From: Acidobacteriota bacterium | GTDB taxonomy: Bacteria; Acidobacteriota; Terriglobia; 2-12-FULL-54-10 | Direction of reading: 5' to 3' | Assembly: GCA_016191085.1 (NCBI GenBank) | Contig: JACPPJ010000055.1 | Coordinates: forward strand, 1 to 63,815 | Length of the DNA: 63,815 nucleotides | Part shown: positions 8,524 to 16,609 of the stretch, one piece after another | Numbering within the stretch: position 1 is the stretch's first letter | Layout: each line of letters opens with the position of its first letter | Program-made: the position numbers and the translations under genes | Notes under the pieces: model-generated | Told to the model about the DNA's origin: nothing | Database searches by the model: none | Seen by the model: only the letters and a program-made list of their open reading frames with translations

Positions 8524-8841
8524 GTGAAAAATTTGTTTGTAGGTAATTTAAGTTTTCAAACGACGGAATCCGACCTGCGATCCGCGTTTGAGCAATATGG
8601 CGAGACCACCCGAGTTCAGATCATGACTGACCGCGATACCGGACGCGCCCGCGGCTTTGCTTTCGTTGAGATGAGCAGCGACGATGACGCGCAGAAAGCA
8701 ATTACTGGACTGAACGGCCGGGAACTAGACGGGCGAGCCTTAAACGTGAACGAAGCACGTCCAAAGGCGGACCGAGGTGATTCCGGCGGCAGCGGTCGCG
8801 GCAAGTACGGCCGCGATAATAACCGTCAATCACGGTGGTAA
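8524..8841 (+). CDS. RRM-type RNA-binding protein
   Basis: 105 residues. One RNA recognition motif fills residues 1-80: RNP2 is LFVGNL (4-9) and RNP1 is RGFAFVEM (about 43-50), with the aromatic residues that stack on RNA. A short Gly/Arg/Asp-rich tail (GGSGRGKYGRDNN) follows, as in cyanobacterial and acidobacterial Rbp proteins. It starts with GTG at 8524 preceded by AAGGAG. Members of the family bind single-stranded RNA and are often cold- or stress-induced; regulation here is inferred only. A perfect hairpin lies just behind the stop. Confidence 0.92.
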   Translation: MKNLFVGNLSFQTTESDLRSAFEQYGETTRVQIMTDRDTGRARGFAFVEMSSDDDAQKAITGLNGRELDGRALNVNEARPKADRGDSGGSGRGKYGRDNNRQSRW

Positions 8842-8856
8842 CTCGTAACAACGCGA

Positions 8857-8884
8857 TACGGCAACCCTCATTCGGGTTGCCGTA
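8857..8884 (+). terminator. Perfect 11-bp hairpin behind the RRM gene
   Basis: Arms TACGGCAACCC (8857-8867) and GGGTTGCCGTA (8874-8884), loop of 6 bases. It lies 15 bases after the stop. There is no T tract, so termination would be weak or it may act as a 3'-end stabiliser. Confidence 0.55.
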
Positions 8885-9072
8885 AACCCCCTCTGCGATC
8901 TGGGAGTGAGGCGCTCCTGGATACCTTACCGGACGTTCGCCACAATCCCCGTTATCTTATTGATCGCTGGCTGCACTTTTCACGTAGGCGCGCCGCGGAT
9001 AGGTTGTCCAATACCGCTTGTATGATGTTCGCAGCCCTTGCGTGATCGGCAATCTTTGTACGAGGAGACGCT

Positions 9073-9228
9073 ATGGAGCTGAACTGCTGGTATTGCCAAG
9101 AGCCATTAGACCAAAGCAGCCACGCCGTACCGCTCAATGAATACGCGGGCGACCCGCGACTCGCTCATCCGGAATGCCACCACGCAGCAGCCACTTCTAG
9201 AGGTCAGGAAACCCCGCCAGAGAAATAG
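9073..9228 (+). CDS. Small CxxC...HxxC protein
   Basis: 51-residue protein (MELNCWYCQEPLDQSSH.., then HPECHHAAAT). Cys5/Cys8 and His32/Cys35 form a CxxC + HxxC(H) set able to hold one zinc ion, as in treble-clef mini-domains that recognise His-Pro-xx-Cys. A GAGGAG site precedes the ATG. Family not identified. Confidence 0.55.
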   Translation: MELNCWYCQEPLDQSSHAVPLNEYAGDPRLAHPECHHAAATSRGQETPPEK

Positions 9229-9258
9229 TGTCTATTCCCACCAAACACGCTCGGCAGT

Positions 9259-9732
9259 TCAATGAACGCGGAAGCGTTCGACCGCCATGCGAGTGTTCTC
9301 TTGAGTGCTCAGAAGAATCTTGTCGCAGCTTTGCGTTTCGAGGCGGAATACGGCGAATTCCACCGTCTTTCCGGTCTCGGCGTATTGGATGGTAAGAAAA
9401 TGCTCCTCTGCTTTGAAAGGTAGGGGCGGCCAGCCAATTATGAAACTCAGGTAGCGCGGCGCCGAACTGCGCTCATAAATCATCTTCCAGATCGTATCGT
9501 ACCTAATGGTGACGGCCTCGCCGCGGTCGCCAGAGAAGGCAAGCTCGTTTCTTGAAAGAAACAACACGCCGTCAATTGCCTTCGGTTTGTTGCCCGAGAG
9601 CGCTGGTTTCAGGTACTGAATGCCGTCGAACTGCTGTTGCCCGAACAAAGGAGAAACACCCGAAAACGTCACCAGCGACAAGAACACCCAGGCAAGTGCC
9701 GGTCTATTCTCAACTGAGAGACAGTTTGGCAT
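9259..9732 (-). CDS. Exported hypothetical protein
   Basis: 157 residues. N-terminal hydrophobic segment RPALAWVFLSLVTFSG with a plausible cleavage site before QQQFDG. The mature part has alternating hydrophobic strands (DGVLFLSRNELAFSG, VTIRYDTIWKMIYE, HFLTIQYAETG) that resemble a PH-like or small beta-barrel domain. I do not recognise a named family. A GTGAT-N4-ATCAC palindrome lies about 100 bases upstream of the start and may be its operator. It is transcribed leftward and convergent with the small zinc protein. Confidence 0.6.
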   Translation of the reverse strand: MPNCLSVENRPALAWVFLSLVTFSGVSPLFGQQQFDGIQYLKPALSGNKPKAIDGVLFLSRNELAFSGDRGEAVTIRYDTIWKMIYERSSAPRYLSFIIGWPPLPFKAEEHFLTIQYAETGKTVEFAVFRLETQSCDKILLSTQENTRMAVERFRVH

Positions 9733-9830
9733 CTTGCACCTCCGAATCCTGATGGCTCAGGTTCATTCACCAGAGACGGCAAGAAGTGCTAGGCCAAGTT
9801 GGTACCAGACACCTAACGCCCGATGTCGGA

Positions 9831-9846
9831 AGTGATGAATATCACT
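9831..9846. promoter_or_regulatory. GTGAT-N4-ATCAC palindrome (candidate FNR/CRP-type operator)
   Basis: AGTGATGAATATCACT: inverted arms AGTGAT/ATCACT around GAAT. It lies about 100 bases upstream of the exported protein gene that starts at 9732. The same arms recur at 42902-42915 in a similar promoter setting. Confidence 0.4.
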
Positions 9847-9945
9847 ACGCACAGCATACTCGGTGCGCGGGGGAATAGCCACAAATTAAAAGGCGGGTAC
9901 TTCGGAGGTTATTCAGGTGGCTGGCGTGAGGCGAGAGGGCGGCGC

Positions 9946-10845
9946 CTAGCGGGTCGTCGGTCTCCTGCGGGGCGGGGCGGTTCTTTCACTGCTCAATGTA
10001 GTGAGCTTGTCTTTGGCCAACGCTGCTTCGGGCGTGTTCGGAAAGCGCTTGATCAGGTTGTTGAGCTCGCGCGTGCCCTGCGTGCGCATATTCATGTTGA
10101 TCAGGGCATATCCCTTCTTGAGCTGCGCGGCGGCGGACTTATTGCCGTTCGGATATTGCTCGATTGCCTTGTCATATTCCTCGATGGCTCTTTCGAACTG
10201 TCCCTGCTGGTAGTAAATATCTCCGATGTAAAACTGAGCATTTGAAGCCAGCGTGGTGTTCGGGTAGTAGCGCAGAAAATCAGTGAACTCCTGAAGGGCG
10301 AGCGGGTAATTCCCCGCTGTGTAATCCCGCAGGGCTGTGTTGTAAAGTACGTCGGGGCTGGGTGTCGGCACGCCGGCCCCCGGTTCACCCATGCCGCCAG
10401 GAAAGTTCATAGCGCCGCCAGGAGGCGGAGCAGTGGCGGAAGGGATGCTCTGTTGCGCCGAGGCGAGCTTGGCGATTTCCTGCGAAAGCTTGTCTAGCCT
10501 GGCCCTCAGCTCATCGAGCGAAGCCTGTATACCTTGCACCTCGGTACGCATCGTGTCAATCTTCTGGCCCGCATTTGCGTTCGAGGTCTGAACGGCTTTT
10601 TCCAGATTGCTGATGGCTGCGTTCAACTGGCCAGTTGATTGGATAATGTGATTAGATCGTTCCGACGATTGCCCCAACAGCGTCTGCACCACCGCCATCT
10701 TTTCATCGAAGCTGCGCTGCATTTCCCGCACCATTCCGTGCAGTAGCGCCATATCCTGCTGTAGTTGGATCACCTCTTTTTTTTGGGCGAAACCGGCGGG
10801 CGTCAGCCAAACAAAACACAAAACCAGTAGCAAAGCACGTCTCAT
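9946..10845 (-). CDS. cpoB: Tol-Pal system TPR protein
   Basis: 299 residues, periplasmic. Signal peptide MRRALLLVLCFVWLTPAGFA, then a long coiled coil (about residues 25-140, QLQQDMALLHGMVREMQ..), a Gly/Pro linker, and C-terminal tetratricopeptide repeats beginning at YNTALRDYTAGNYPLALQEF. This is the YbgF/CpoB layout; the family links Tol-Pal to peptidoglycan synthesis at division. The start at 10845 gives the signal peptide directly; the frame is open further upstream into palindromic repeat DNA and should not be used. It is the last gene of the tol operon, separated from pal by about 170 bases that hold a repeat. Confidence 0.9.
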   Translation of the reverse strand: MRRALLLVLCFVWLTPAGFAQKKEVIQLQQDMALLHGMVREMQRSFDEKMAVVQTLLGQSSERSNHIIQSTGQLNAAISNLEKAVQTSNANAGQKIDTMRTEVQGIQASLDELRARLDKLSQEIAKLASAQQSIPSATAPPPGGAMNFPGGMGEPGAGVPTPSPDVLYNTALRDYTAGNYPLALQEFTDFLRYYPNTTLASNAQFYIGDIYYQQGQFERAIEEYDKAIEQYPNGNKSAAAQLKKGYALINMNMRTQGTRELNNLIKRFPNTPEAALAKDKLTTLSSERTAPPRRRPTTR

Positions 10846-10880
10846 AAACCACCTACCACAGACCGAACAGAGTTGAGAAC

Positions 10881-11000
10881 GTAAGGGCATGGCTTCAGCC
10901 ATGCCGCCAAGATGCAATACCAGCACGGCTTCAGCCGCTGAGGGCAAAATGCCGAAGTGTCCCAGCGTCAGCGGCTAAAGCCTGCTTCAAAGCGCGAGAT
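10881..11000. repeat. Palindromic repeat cluster between pal and cpoB
   Basis: Starts with GTAAGGGCATGGCTTCAGCC and its mate, exactly as in the compound repeat at 17645, then gives diverged units (CGGCTTCAGCCG and CAGCGGCTAAAGCCTG). It looks like a decayed or rearranged member of the same family. Its position inside the tol operon could reduce cpoB expression relative to pal. Confidence 0.65.
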
Positions 11001-11015
11001 TACGGCACGCGTAAT

Positions 11016-11780
11016 CTACGTACCACAATTATCGCATACTACGTGCGCGCGGCGGTTCTGCTGCCAGCAACTCTCGTCGCTCGCGGTGCAGAATGGCCGC
11101 TCCTTGCCGTAGCTGATCGTCCTAATCCGGTCCGCCGAGATGCCCAGCGACACCAGGAAGTCCCTAGCGGCGTTGGCGCGCCGGTCACCCAGACCGAGGT
11201 TATAGGCTACGCTGCCGCGCTCGTCGCAGTGCCCCTCCAGCGTGACATTGATACTCGGATTGGCGCGCAGGAACTCCGCCGTGCTGGTCAGATTATCCCT
11301 GGCGTCGGGCCGGATATCGGATCTGTCAAAGTCGAAGAACGCATCCTTAACCTCGCGATCGAACCTCTCGCGCAAGTTCACCGTAGGCGGCGGTGGCGGT
11401 GGTGGCGGCGGTGGCGGCGGTGGTGGTGGAGCAGTAACCGTCACACGGGCGCTTGCATCCGCTGATCCACCTTCACCTGTCGCTGTGATGGTATAGGTAG
11501 TGGACTCAGCGGGCGAAACCTCGCGCGTGCCGGAGGCGTCCACGCGGCCTACGTTCGGTTGAATATCGAGATCGGTTGCATTTTGAGAGCTCCAACGCAA
11601 CGTCGAACTCTGCCCACGCTCTATGGTGGCTGGCTCGGCCGACAGCGTCACCGTTGGGCGGGCGGCTGGAGGCGGCGGTGGAGGAGGTGGCGGCTCCGGA
11701 ATTCTTTTCTTACACGCGCCCGCTACTAACGCCAAGAATACTATACACAGTGCGACTTCCCGCAGTTTCACCTTCTTCAT
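11016..11780 (-). CDS. pal: Peptidoglycan-associated lipoprotein with extra Ig-like domain
   Basis: 254 residues. MKKVKLREVALCIVFLALVAGAC is a lipoprotein signal with Cys23 as the lipidated residue. Next come a Pro run (PEPPPPPP..), an Ig-like domain (about residues 42-115, PTVTLSAEPATIERGQ.. to ARVTVT), a second run of about 15 Pro, and the OmpA-type peptidoglycan-binding domain (FFDFDRSDIRPDARDNL.., GHCDERGSVAYNLGLGDRRA, ISYGKERPFC). The OmpA part anchors the outer membrane to peptidoglycan; the family partner is TolB. The inserted Ig-like domain and Pro spacers make it longer than the usual 170-190 residues. The start at 11780 follows AAAGGAGG. It follows tolB by about 43 bases. The second Pro run is coded by a GGN-type triplet tract that could change length by slippage. 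Confidence 0.93.
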   Translation of the reverse strand: MKKVKLREVALCIVFLALVAGACKKRIPEPPPPPPPPPAARPTVTLSAEPATIERGQSSTLRWSSQNATDLDIQPNVGRVDASGTREVSPAESTTYTITATGEGGSADASARVTVTAPPPPPPPPPPPPPPPTVNLRERFDREVKDAFFDFDRSDIRPDARDNLTSTAEFLRANPSINVTLEGHCDERGSVAYNLGLGDRRANAARDFLVSLGISADRIRTISYGKERPFCTASDESCWQQNRRAHVVCDNCGT

Positions 11781-11823
11781 CAACGGCCTCCTTTGTATCT
11801 GGAACAATCAGTAGAGTTGCAGG

Positions 11824-13212
11824 TTATTTGCTGGACCATACGGGCTCGGAGTTCTCACCCTGGAAAGTTAGCTGTCGTGGTTTAGTGCCGTCCGCCAGCA
11901 TCGTCCATATCTGGGCGGTGCCGGTGCGAGTAGATTGAAAAACGATGTGCCGGTTGTCCGGTGACCAGCTTGGATGTTCGTTGCGTCTGAGATCCTTTGT
12001 CATTTGCACTATCTGCTGCGTGGCCACGTCTAACAGATGGATATCGTACTCTCCCCCCGCATCCCACGTAAAGGCCAATAAGCGCCCATTTGGCGACCAC
12101 GCAGGATCGAGCGCCTGGCTGCCACCGCGGACTACCTGCGTCACGTTCGCGCCATCGGCGTCCATCATATAGATTTGAGGCCTGCCGCTACGGTCAGAGA
12201 CGAAGGCGATCTGGTTGCCCGTTTTCGGATTCCATGCCGGAGAGATATCGACGCCTCGGGCAAACGTCAGCCGTTTCACTTGCTGCCCTCGGCTGTCGCC
12301 TACGTAGATCTCCGGATCCGATGTGACTGAAGACGTGAAGGCCAGCTTGGTCCCGTCGGGTGACCATGTAGGCGTAGTGTTCAGACCAATTCGGTTAAAG
12401 AAGGGAAGCGGCTTGTGTGTGAGCAATGAAAAGACGACGATGCGATTGTCGTGTAGAGTCGTAAAAGCGACCTGAGTGCCGTCGAGTGAGAGCGCGGGAG
12501 TCAGGCAAATCGTGTTCAGATGTGTGATCTGCTTCTGGTTGGAGCCGTCGTAATCCATTATCCAGAGTTCTTTCACGCGTGGCGACATGCGGCGGATGAA
12601 CAGTATCTTGCTCTGAGAGATCCCCGGGATGCCGCCGCCCAAGCGCAAAATAATGTCGTCGGCGAATTTGTGGGCGGCGAGCCGCGCGCCGTCCTTGGTT
12701 GCCTCTTCCTGATATTGCTTGCCGAATACGACTGGCTCGCCGGCGTTCGCGGGGTCTATAAGCCAGCCCTGCAGGAAGAGCTGCTGCCCATTCGTGCTGG
12801 CATTGCCGATCGCCAGCATCTGCGCGCTGGCTGGAGGACGGCTCCACTCCTGGGCTTTCACTTCGGCGGGGTTGGAGGGCATGGAAAGCGGGAAGAAACT
12901 ACGGCTCACCAGGTCGAAGATTCCTGCGTAATCCAGGTCATTCCAGAGAACTTCATCGAAGGTGCGCATCAACTCGGATGTTTCAGGAGTGGCGCGGAAG
13001 TTGGAGACGGCGAGACGAGTTTTCGCTTGGCCGATGCCTGTGCCACTTTTAATGATGTCCTGCTGTGCACCTTGAGCAGCGCCCGTTGCGATCAGCAACG
13101 CGAGAAATACGCGCGCAAGCGAGAGCGCCGCACCCGGCCACCTATCTAGGGCGCCGGAAAAACGGAAATGTGTTTTCAATTTCACGTTTAATCCTCTCAT
13201 CTTATCGCTCAT
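11824..13212 (-). CDS. tolB: Tol-Pal translocation protein TolB
   Basis: 462 residues. An N-terminal export segment (ALSLARVFLALLIATGAAQG) is followed by the TolB N-terminal domain and a six-bladed beta-propeller with repeated WD/PD40 motifs (TPTWSPDGTKLAFTS, SPAWNPKTGNQIAFVSDRSG, DPAWSPNGRLLAF, HPSWSPDNRHIVFQS). It is a periplasmic protein that binds Pal. The ATG at 13212 overlaps the TGA of the upstream tonB/tolA-like gene (ATGA), so the two are translationally coupled; an internal Met four codons later is an alternative. Confidence 0.95.
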   Translation of the reverse strand: MSDKMRGLNVKLKTHFRFSGALDRWPGAALSLARVFLALLIATGAAQGAQQDIIKSGTGIGQAKTRLAVSNFRATPETSELMRTFDEVLWNDLDYAGIFDLVSRSFFPLSMPSNPAEVKAQEWSRPPASAQMLAIGNASTNGQQLFLQGWLIDPANAGEPVVFGKQYQEEATKDGARLAAHKFADDIILRLGGGIPGISQSKILFIRRMSPRVKELWIMDYDGSNQKQITHLNTICLTPALSLDGTQVAFTTLHDNRIVVFSLLTHKPLPFFNRIGLNTTPTWSPDGTKLAFTSSVTSDPEIYVGDSRGQQVKRLTFARGVDISPAWNPKTGNQIAFVSDRSGRPQIYMMDADGANVTQVVRGGSQALDPAWSPNGRLLAFTWDAGGEYDIHLLDVATQQIVQMTKDLRRNEHPSWSPDNRHIVFQSTRTGTAQIWTMLADGTKPRQLTFQGENSEPVWSSK

Positions 13213-14015
13213 CGTCTGAAATCAAACCAAAATTCCACCGCTACGCTGGAAGCACGATACTCCGGCGGCAACGGCGGCATGGGATTAGAGTCGATGATGG
13301 CGCGCAGAGCGGAGCGGTCGAGCGAAGGGATGCCGCTGGAGGTAGTGAGTTGCGGGTACATGATCTGCCCATCCCTTTGAATCTGAAACGTCACATACAG
13401 GCGCGGAGCCGAACGGATGTTAGGGTCCACAGTGCCTTGTAGCCAGTTACTGCTGATGCGGTTCCGGATGGCTGTCACATACCACCCGAAACGTGAGCCG
13501 AAATCGCCGGAGTTCTGGTCGAAAGCGAAACCTCCGGTACCCGCGTCACTCCGGAACATGCCATAAGGGCCCTGTACGGGACCGCCTGCGCCGTACGGGA
13601 TTTCACTTCCCGGCGGAGGCCCTTTATCGAGCCTATGAAGACGAGCTTCCTGGCGCGAACGAGGCGGCGGCGATGGCACCGTGCGGCGGGCGTTCTTCCC
13701 AGGAAGTTCCACGGCTTTTTCCGGCGCAGGCTTAGGCTGCGGCTTGGGAGCCTCCGAGTAGTGCAGCCCCGGCTCCTCATTGGCAACTTTGTTGGTGGTG
13801 ACGACCGGAGCCGGCGGCGGCAGGGGGATGCTGGCCGAGCTTACTAGTTTCACCGTAGCGGCCGAGCCGCCGCCCGCACCCTCGCCCCACAGCATACTGT
13901 CACGGCCAATTGCTGCGCCCCAGATCGCAGCAGCCAGCAATACACCATGTCCAATAGCGGAGATCAGAACCGGTCTCTGCAGCCGGTCGCCATTGAAGGC
14001 CACTTCTGCAATCAT
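13209..14015 (-). CDS. TonB/TolA-like energy transducer of the Tol system
   Basis: 268 residues. A single N-terminal helix (GHGVLLAAAIWGAAIGRD, about 23-40), a Pro-rich periplasmic stretch (ASIPLPPPAPVV.., PKPQPKPAPEK), and a C-terminal TonB/TolA-type domain (LYVTFQIQRDGQIMYPQLT.., ending in VAVEFWFDFRR). It lies between tolR and tolB, the place of tolA, so it most likely passes the proton-motive force from TolQR to TolB/Pal. The C-terminal fold looks like TonB rather than E. coli TolA, as often seen outside Proteobacteria. The spacing to tolR is about 60 bases. Confidence 0.85.
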   Translation of the reverse strand: MIAEVAFNGDRLQRPVLISAIGHGVLLAAAIWGAAIGRDSMLWGEGAGGGSAATVKLVSSASIPLPPPAPVVTTNKVANEEPGLHYSEAPKPQPKPAPEKAVELPGKNARRTVPSPPPRSRQEARLHRLDKGPPPGSEIPYGAGGPVQGPYGMFRSDAGTGGFAFDQNSGDFGSRFGWYVTAIRNRISSNWLQGTVDPNIRSAPRLYVTFQIQRDGQIMYPQLTTSSGIPSLDRSALRAIIDSNPMPPLPPEYRASSVAVEFWFDFRR

Positions 14016-14076
14016 TAGTTTCTACTCAGATTACGTTCAGCTTTCAGCGGCTGATTGCTGATATGCCGAAAGCGAA

Positions 14077-14496
14077 TCATTTCTTCTCTTGGTACGGCTC
14101 CGTCACCATGCTGATCTGCTCGATTCCGGCTTGCCGCAGCTCATCCACCACCATGGCGACTGTTCCGAAGGGAACGCTCTTGTCGGAACGTAGAAACACC
14201 GATTGATCCTGCCGGGGCCCCATCTTGGAGCGCAACTGAGGAGCTAGGTCGTGGATGTTCACCGCATCGTTGCCAAGGAACAGCCGTTGTCCCTGATCAA
14301 TGCTCACGACCAATCTTTCCTGTGAAATTTCTCTTACCGTTTTGGTCTGCGGCACGTCAAGCTCGATCCCGGACTGCAGAATGGGAGCGGTCAGCATGAA
14401 GATGATCAGCAGCACCAGCAGCACGTCCACAAACGGCGTGACGTTAATATCGGAGAGCGACGTCTGCGTTCTGCCTTGAGGGCTGGTAAATGCCAT
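14077..14496 (-). CDS. tolR: ExbD/TolR-type proton-channel protein
   Basis: 139 residues. Cytoplasmic N-terminus with SDINVTPFVDVLLVLLIIFM (about 17-36): the Asp in VDVLLVLL is the conserved proton-carrying residue of the single helix. The rest is the periplasmic ExbD domain (QKLFLGNDAV-like segment, SDKSVPFGTVAMVVDELRQAG). It works with TolQ as a proton-driven motor in the inner membrane. It directly follows tolQ by 57 bases, and its ATG at 14496 is preceded by an AGAGGTG site. Confidence 0.93.
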   Translation of the reverse strand: MAFTSPQGRTQTSLSDINVTPFVDVLLVLLIIFMLTAPILQSGIELDVPQTKTVREISQERLVVSIDQGQRLFLGNDAVNIHDLAPQLRSKMGPRQDQSVFLRSDKSVPFGTVAMVVDELRQAGIEQISMVTEPYQEKK

Positions 14497-14553
14497 GTGG
14501 CACCTCTATAAAAACCGTTTCCGGCTCCCGCCGGTCGCGACCTCGCAAAATGC

Positions 14554-15243
14554 TTAGATGCTGTTTCGCTCCGCGGCGTTGAGGAATTCCAAAGAAAAAC
14601 CATCCATCATATTCCCGAACTCCCGGATACTGCTGAGGAACTGGTTATAGGCGATGACGGCAGGAATGGCCACGAATAGACCCGCGGCGGTAGCCACCAG
14701 TGCTTCGGCGATCCCCGGCCCTACTGCGCGCAGGCTTGCTGCACCCGCAGAACTCAGGCCAAGGAAAGCGTTCATGATGCCCCAAACGGTACCGAACAGG
14801 CCTATGAATGGGGCCACGGCACCAGTTGTGGCCAACCAGCTCAAGCGCCTTTCTAGCAAGCTAAGTTGCTGAGCGGCTGCAACTTGAAGGACGCGGCCGA
14901 GAGCGGTGGGGTTCTTTACCGGCCCACCGGGATTACCGACTTGCGCTGAAACTTCTCGGTATCCCGCATCGAAGATGGCCTTGAGCGGATGTGGGCCGAA
15001 GTTCTCCGACATGACATTCATCTCCGCCAGCCGGTGCGTTTTGTGAAAAGCACGCACAAATCGATCCGCATCCGCGCGGATGGCCTTAAATCGGCGCCAT
15101 TTGGAGTAGATGATTGCCCAGGAGAAAACCGAGAAGAACAGCAGCAGCAGCAGTACGATCTTGGCGACCACCCCGGTCTGCGCGATTAGATTACCGATGG
15201 TACCTTGCCAAGCAATAGAAGGTAGGATAGCAAGCAAATTCAA
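14554..15243 (-). CDS. tolQ: MotA/TolQ/ExbB proton-channel protein
   Basis: 229 residues with three helices: near residues 26-46 (VVAKIVLLLLLFFSVFSWAI), about 135-160 (WLATTGAVAPFIGLFGTVWG) and about 175-200 (EALVATAAGLFVAIPAVIAYN). The TolQ/ExbB signature GLFGTVWGIMNAFLG is complete. It is the first gene of the minus-strand operon tolQ-tolR-tonB/tolA-tolB-pal-cpoB. The ATG at 15243 gives a start a few residues before the first helix. The promoter should lie in the next 430 bases. Confidence 0.95.
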   Translation of the reverse strand: MNLLAILPSIAWQGTIGNLIAQTGVVAKIVLLLLLFFSVFSWAIIYSKWRRFKAIRADADRFVRAFHKTHRLAEMNVMSENFGPHPLKAIFDAGYREVSAQVGNPGGPVKNPTALGRVLQVAAAQQLSLLERRLSWLATTGAVAPFIGLFGTVWGIMNAFLGLSSAGAASLRAVGPGIAEALVATAAGLFVAIPAVIAYNQFLSSIREFGNMMDGFSLEFLNAAERNSI

Positions 15244-15677
15244 TTATTTCCTCGAATCATGGTAGAGCAATAGTAAGCCCCGCAAATTCTGATCTCTGCC
15301 AAGTTAGCACAGGCGGAAAAACACAGTCAATTTACAACGGTCCGTCGAGCATAATCAAAACGGTACAGTACGGCGGGTTCCAAACAGGAGAGACCAACAT
15401 GAAGAACTACCGCGGTTATCGCCGCCCGTCGTGCCGCCAAGATAGATGCAGTAGATGAAGACGAGCGGGAATATCAGGCCGGTTTTCTCCTATGTTCCTG
15501 AATCTCTTTGCCGTTTCGTGAATCTGAAAAACAGGGTGCATTGACAACGCGCATTGATATGAGGGGGCGAACGCTGAGGCCGCCGCATGTTATGACGGCG
15601 GCAACCGTGTTAAGCTGAGGTCGTAACGCTTGTGATTTCTCTTCGCAGTTATTTGTTCCGGTTGAAAGCAGGACGTT
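15244..15677. other. Intergenic region between tolQ and the ECF sigma gene
   Basis: 434 bases, divergent, so both promoters should be here. A possible 18-codon frame at 15399 has an AGGAG site but nothing else in favour. No repeat or strong hairpin seen. Confidence 0.4.
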
Positions 15678-16304
15678 ATGAACCAGCACGGCGCCGTAGC
15701 CGACAAACTGACCGATGAAGAGTTGGTGCAGCGCGTCCAGCGGGGAGATAAGGATGCGTTCGGCGTTCTCGTTAAGCGCCACGAGCGGAGTGTCTACTGG
15801 ATGATCGAAGCGATTCTCCACAACCAGGCGGATTCGGAGGAAATCCTGCAGGAAAGCTTTCTGAAGGCTCTGCAGCACATCGGCGATTTCCGCGGTGAAT
15901 CGCGTTTCGCCACTTGGCTCATTCGCATCGCCATCAACGAAGCTCGCATGCGGCAGCGTAAGTACCGCCCGGGGCAGTATGAGTCGCTCGACGAGGAAAA
16001 GAGCGAGGACTCCGACTTTCACCCCCGCGAGCTGAGCGACTGGCGTCCCAGCCCGGAACAGGAAGTGGCTCAGGAAGAAGTTGCCAGGTTGTTGCGCCGA
16101 GCGATTCAGTCCCTGCCCGAGATCTACCGCCAAGTATTCGTGCTGCGCGACGTGCAGCACCTGTCCACGGAGGAAACGGCTGCCGCGCTCGGCATCACCA
16201 TCCCCGCAACCAAAACGCGCCTGCTGCGGGCACGGCTTATGGCCCGAGAATTCCTCGCCCCGCATTTCAAGTCCAGCGCTCAGCCCGGGAGGGCCGTCTT
16301 ATGA
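15678..16304 (+). CDS. ECF-family RNA polymerase sigma factor
   Basis: 208 residues. Region 2 is about 20-95 (DKDAFGVLVKRHERSVYWM.., DSEEILQESFLKALQHI, ESRFATWLIRIAINEARM) and region 4 about 145-200 (LPEIYRQVFVLRDVQHLSTEET, IPATKTRLLRARL). It has no region 1 or 3, as usual for group IV sigmas. The linker is longer and acidic (EEKSEDSDFHP). The stop overlaps the start of the anti-sigma gene (ATGA), so they are co-translated. With an OsmC-type peroxidase behind the pair, control of an oxidative or envelope-stress response is likely but inferred. Confidence 0.93.
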   Translation: MNQHGAVADKLTDEELVQRVQRGDKDAFGVLVKRHERSVYWMIEAILHNQADSEEILQESFLKALQHIGDFRGESRFATWLIRIAINEARMRQRKYRPGQYESLDEEKSEDSDFHPRELSDWRPSPEQEVAQEEVARLLRRAIQSLPEIYRQVFVLRDVQHLSTEETAAALGITIPATKTRLLRARLMAREFLAPHFKSSAQPGRAVL

Positions 16305-16546
16305 TTCGCTGCGAAGACATTCTGCGAGAGGTCTCCGAACTTTTGGACGACGAGATCACCGCGGAGATGCGGATACAGATCGAGACGCATCTATGCGCCT
16401 GCCGACATTGTAAAGTGTTGGTGGACACCACCAGAAAGACGCTGACGCTGGTCTCGAGCTACACAGTGCTGGAGCTGCCCGAGGGAGTCTCTGCGCGGCT
16501 GCTTGATCGGCTGGCCAAACACATGGAGAGCGGGCCTTCCCAATGA
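16301..16546 (+). CDS. Soluble zinc-binding anti-sigma factor (zf-HC2/ZAS type)
   Basis: 81 residues, no membrane helix. The N-terminal half has CEDILREVSELLDDE and THLCACRHC: His-x3-Cys-x2-Cys plus Cys4, the zinc set of ZAS anti-sigma factors. Family members hold the sigma inactive until their thiols are oxidised or the zinc is lost. The ATG overlaps the sigma stop by four bases, typical of cognate pairs. It is followed after about 63 bases by the OsmC-family gene. Confidence 0.88.
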   Translation: MIRCEDILREVSELLDDEITAEMRIQIETHLCACRHCKVLVDTTRKTLTLVSSYTVLELPEGVSARLLDRLAKHMESGPSQ

Positions 16547-16609
16547 AATCTGCTCCTCTCAAACCGCAGCGCCGTCTATTTTTCATACATAATTCAACAG
16601 GAGCCGCAG

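Noticed and set aside
11395..11435. GGN triplet tract considered as a separate repeat
   Set aside because: It is simply the coding sequence of the Pro run of Pal.
15399..15455. Possible 18-codon peptide with AGGAG site upstream of the ECF sigma gene
   Set aside because: Too short and no sign of conservation or regulatory logic visible.
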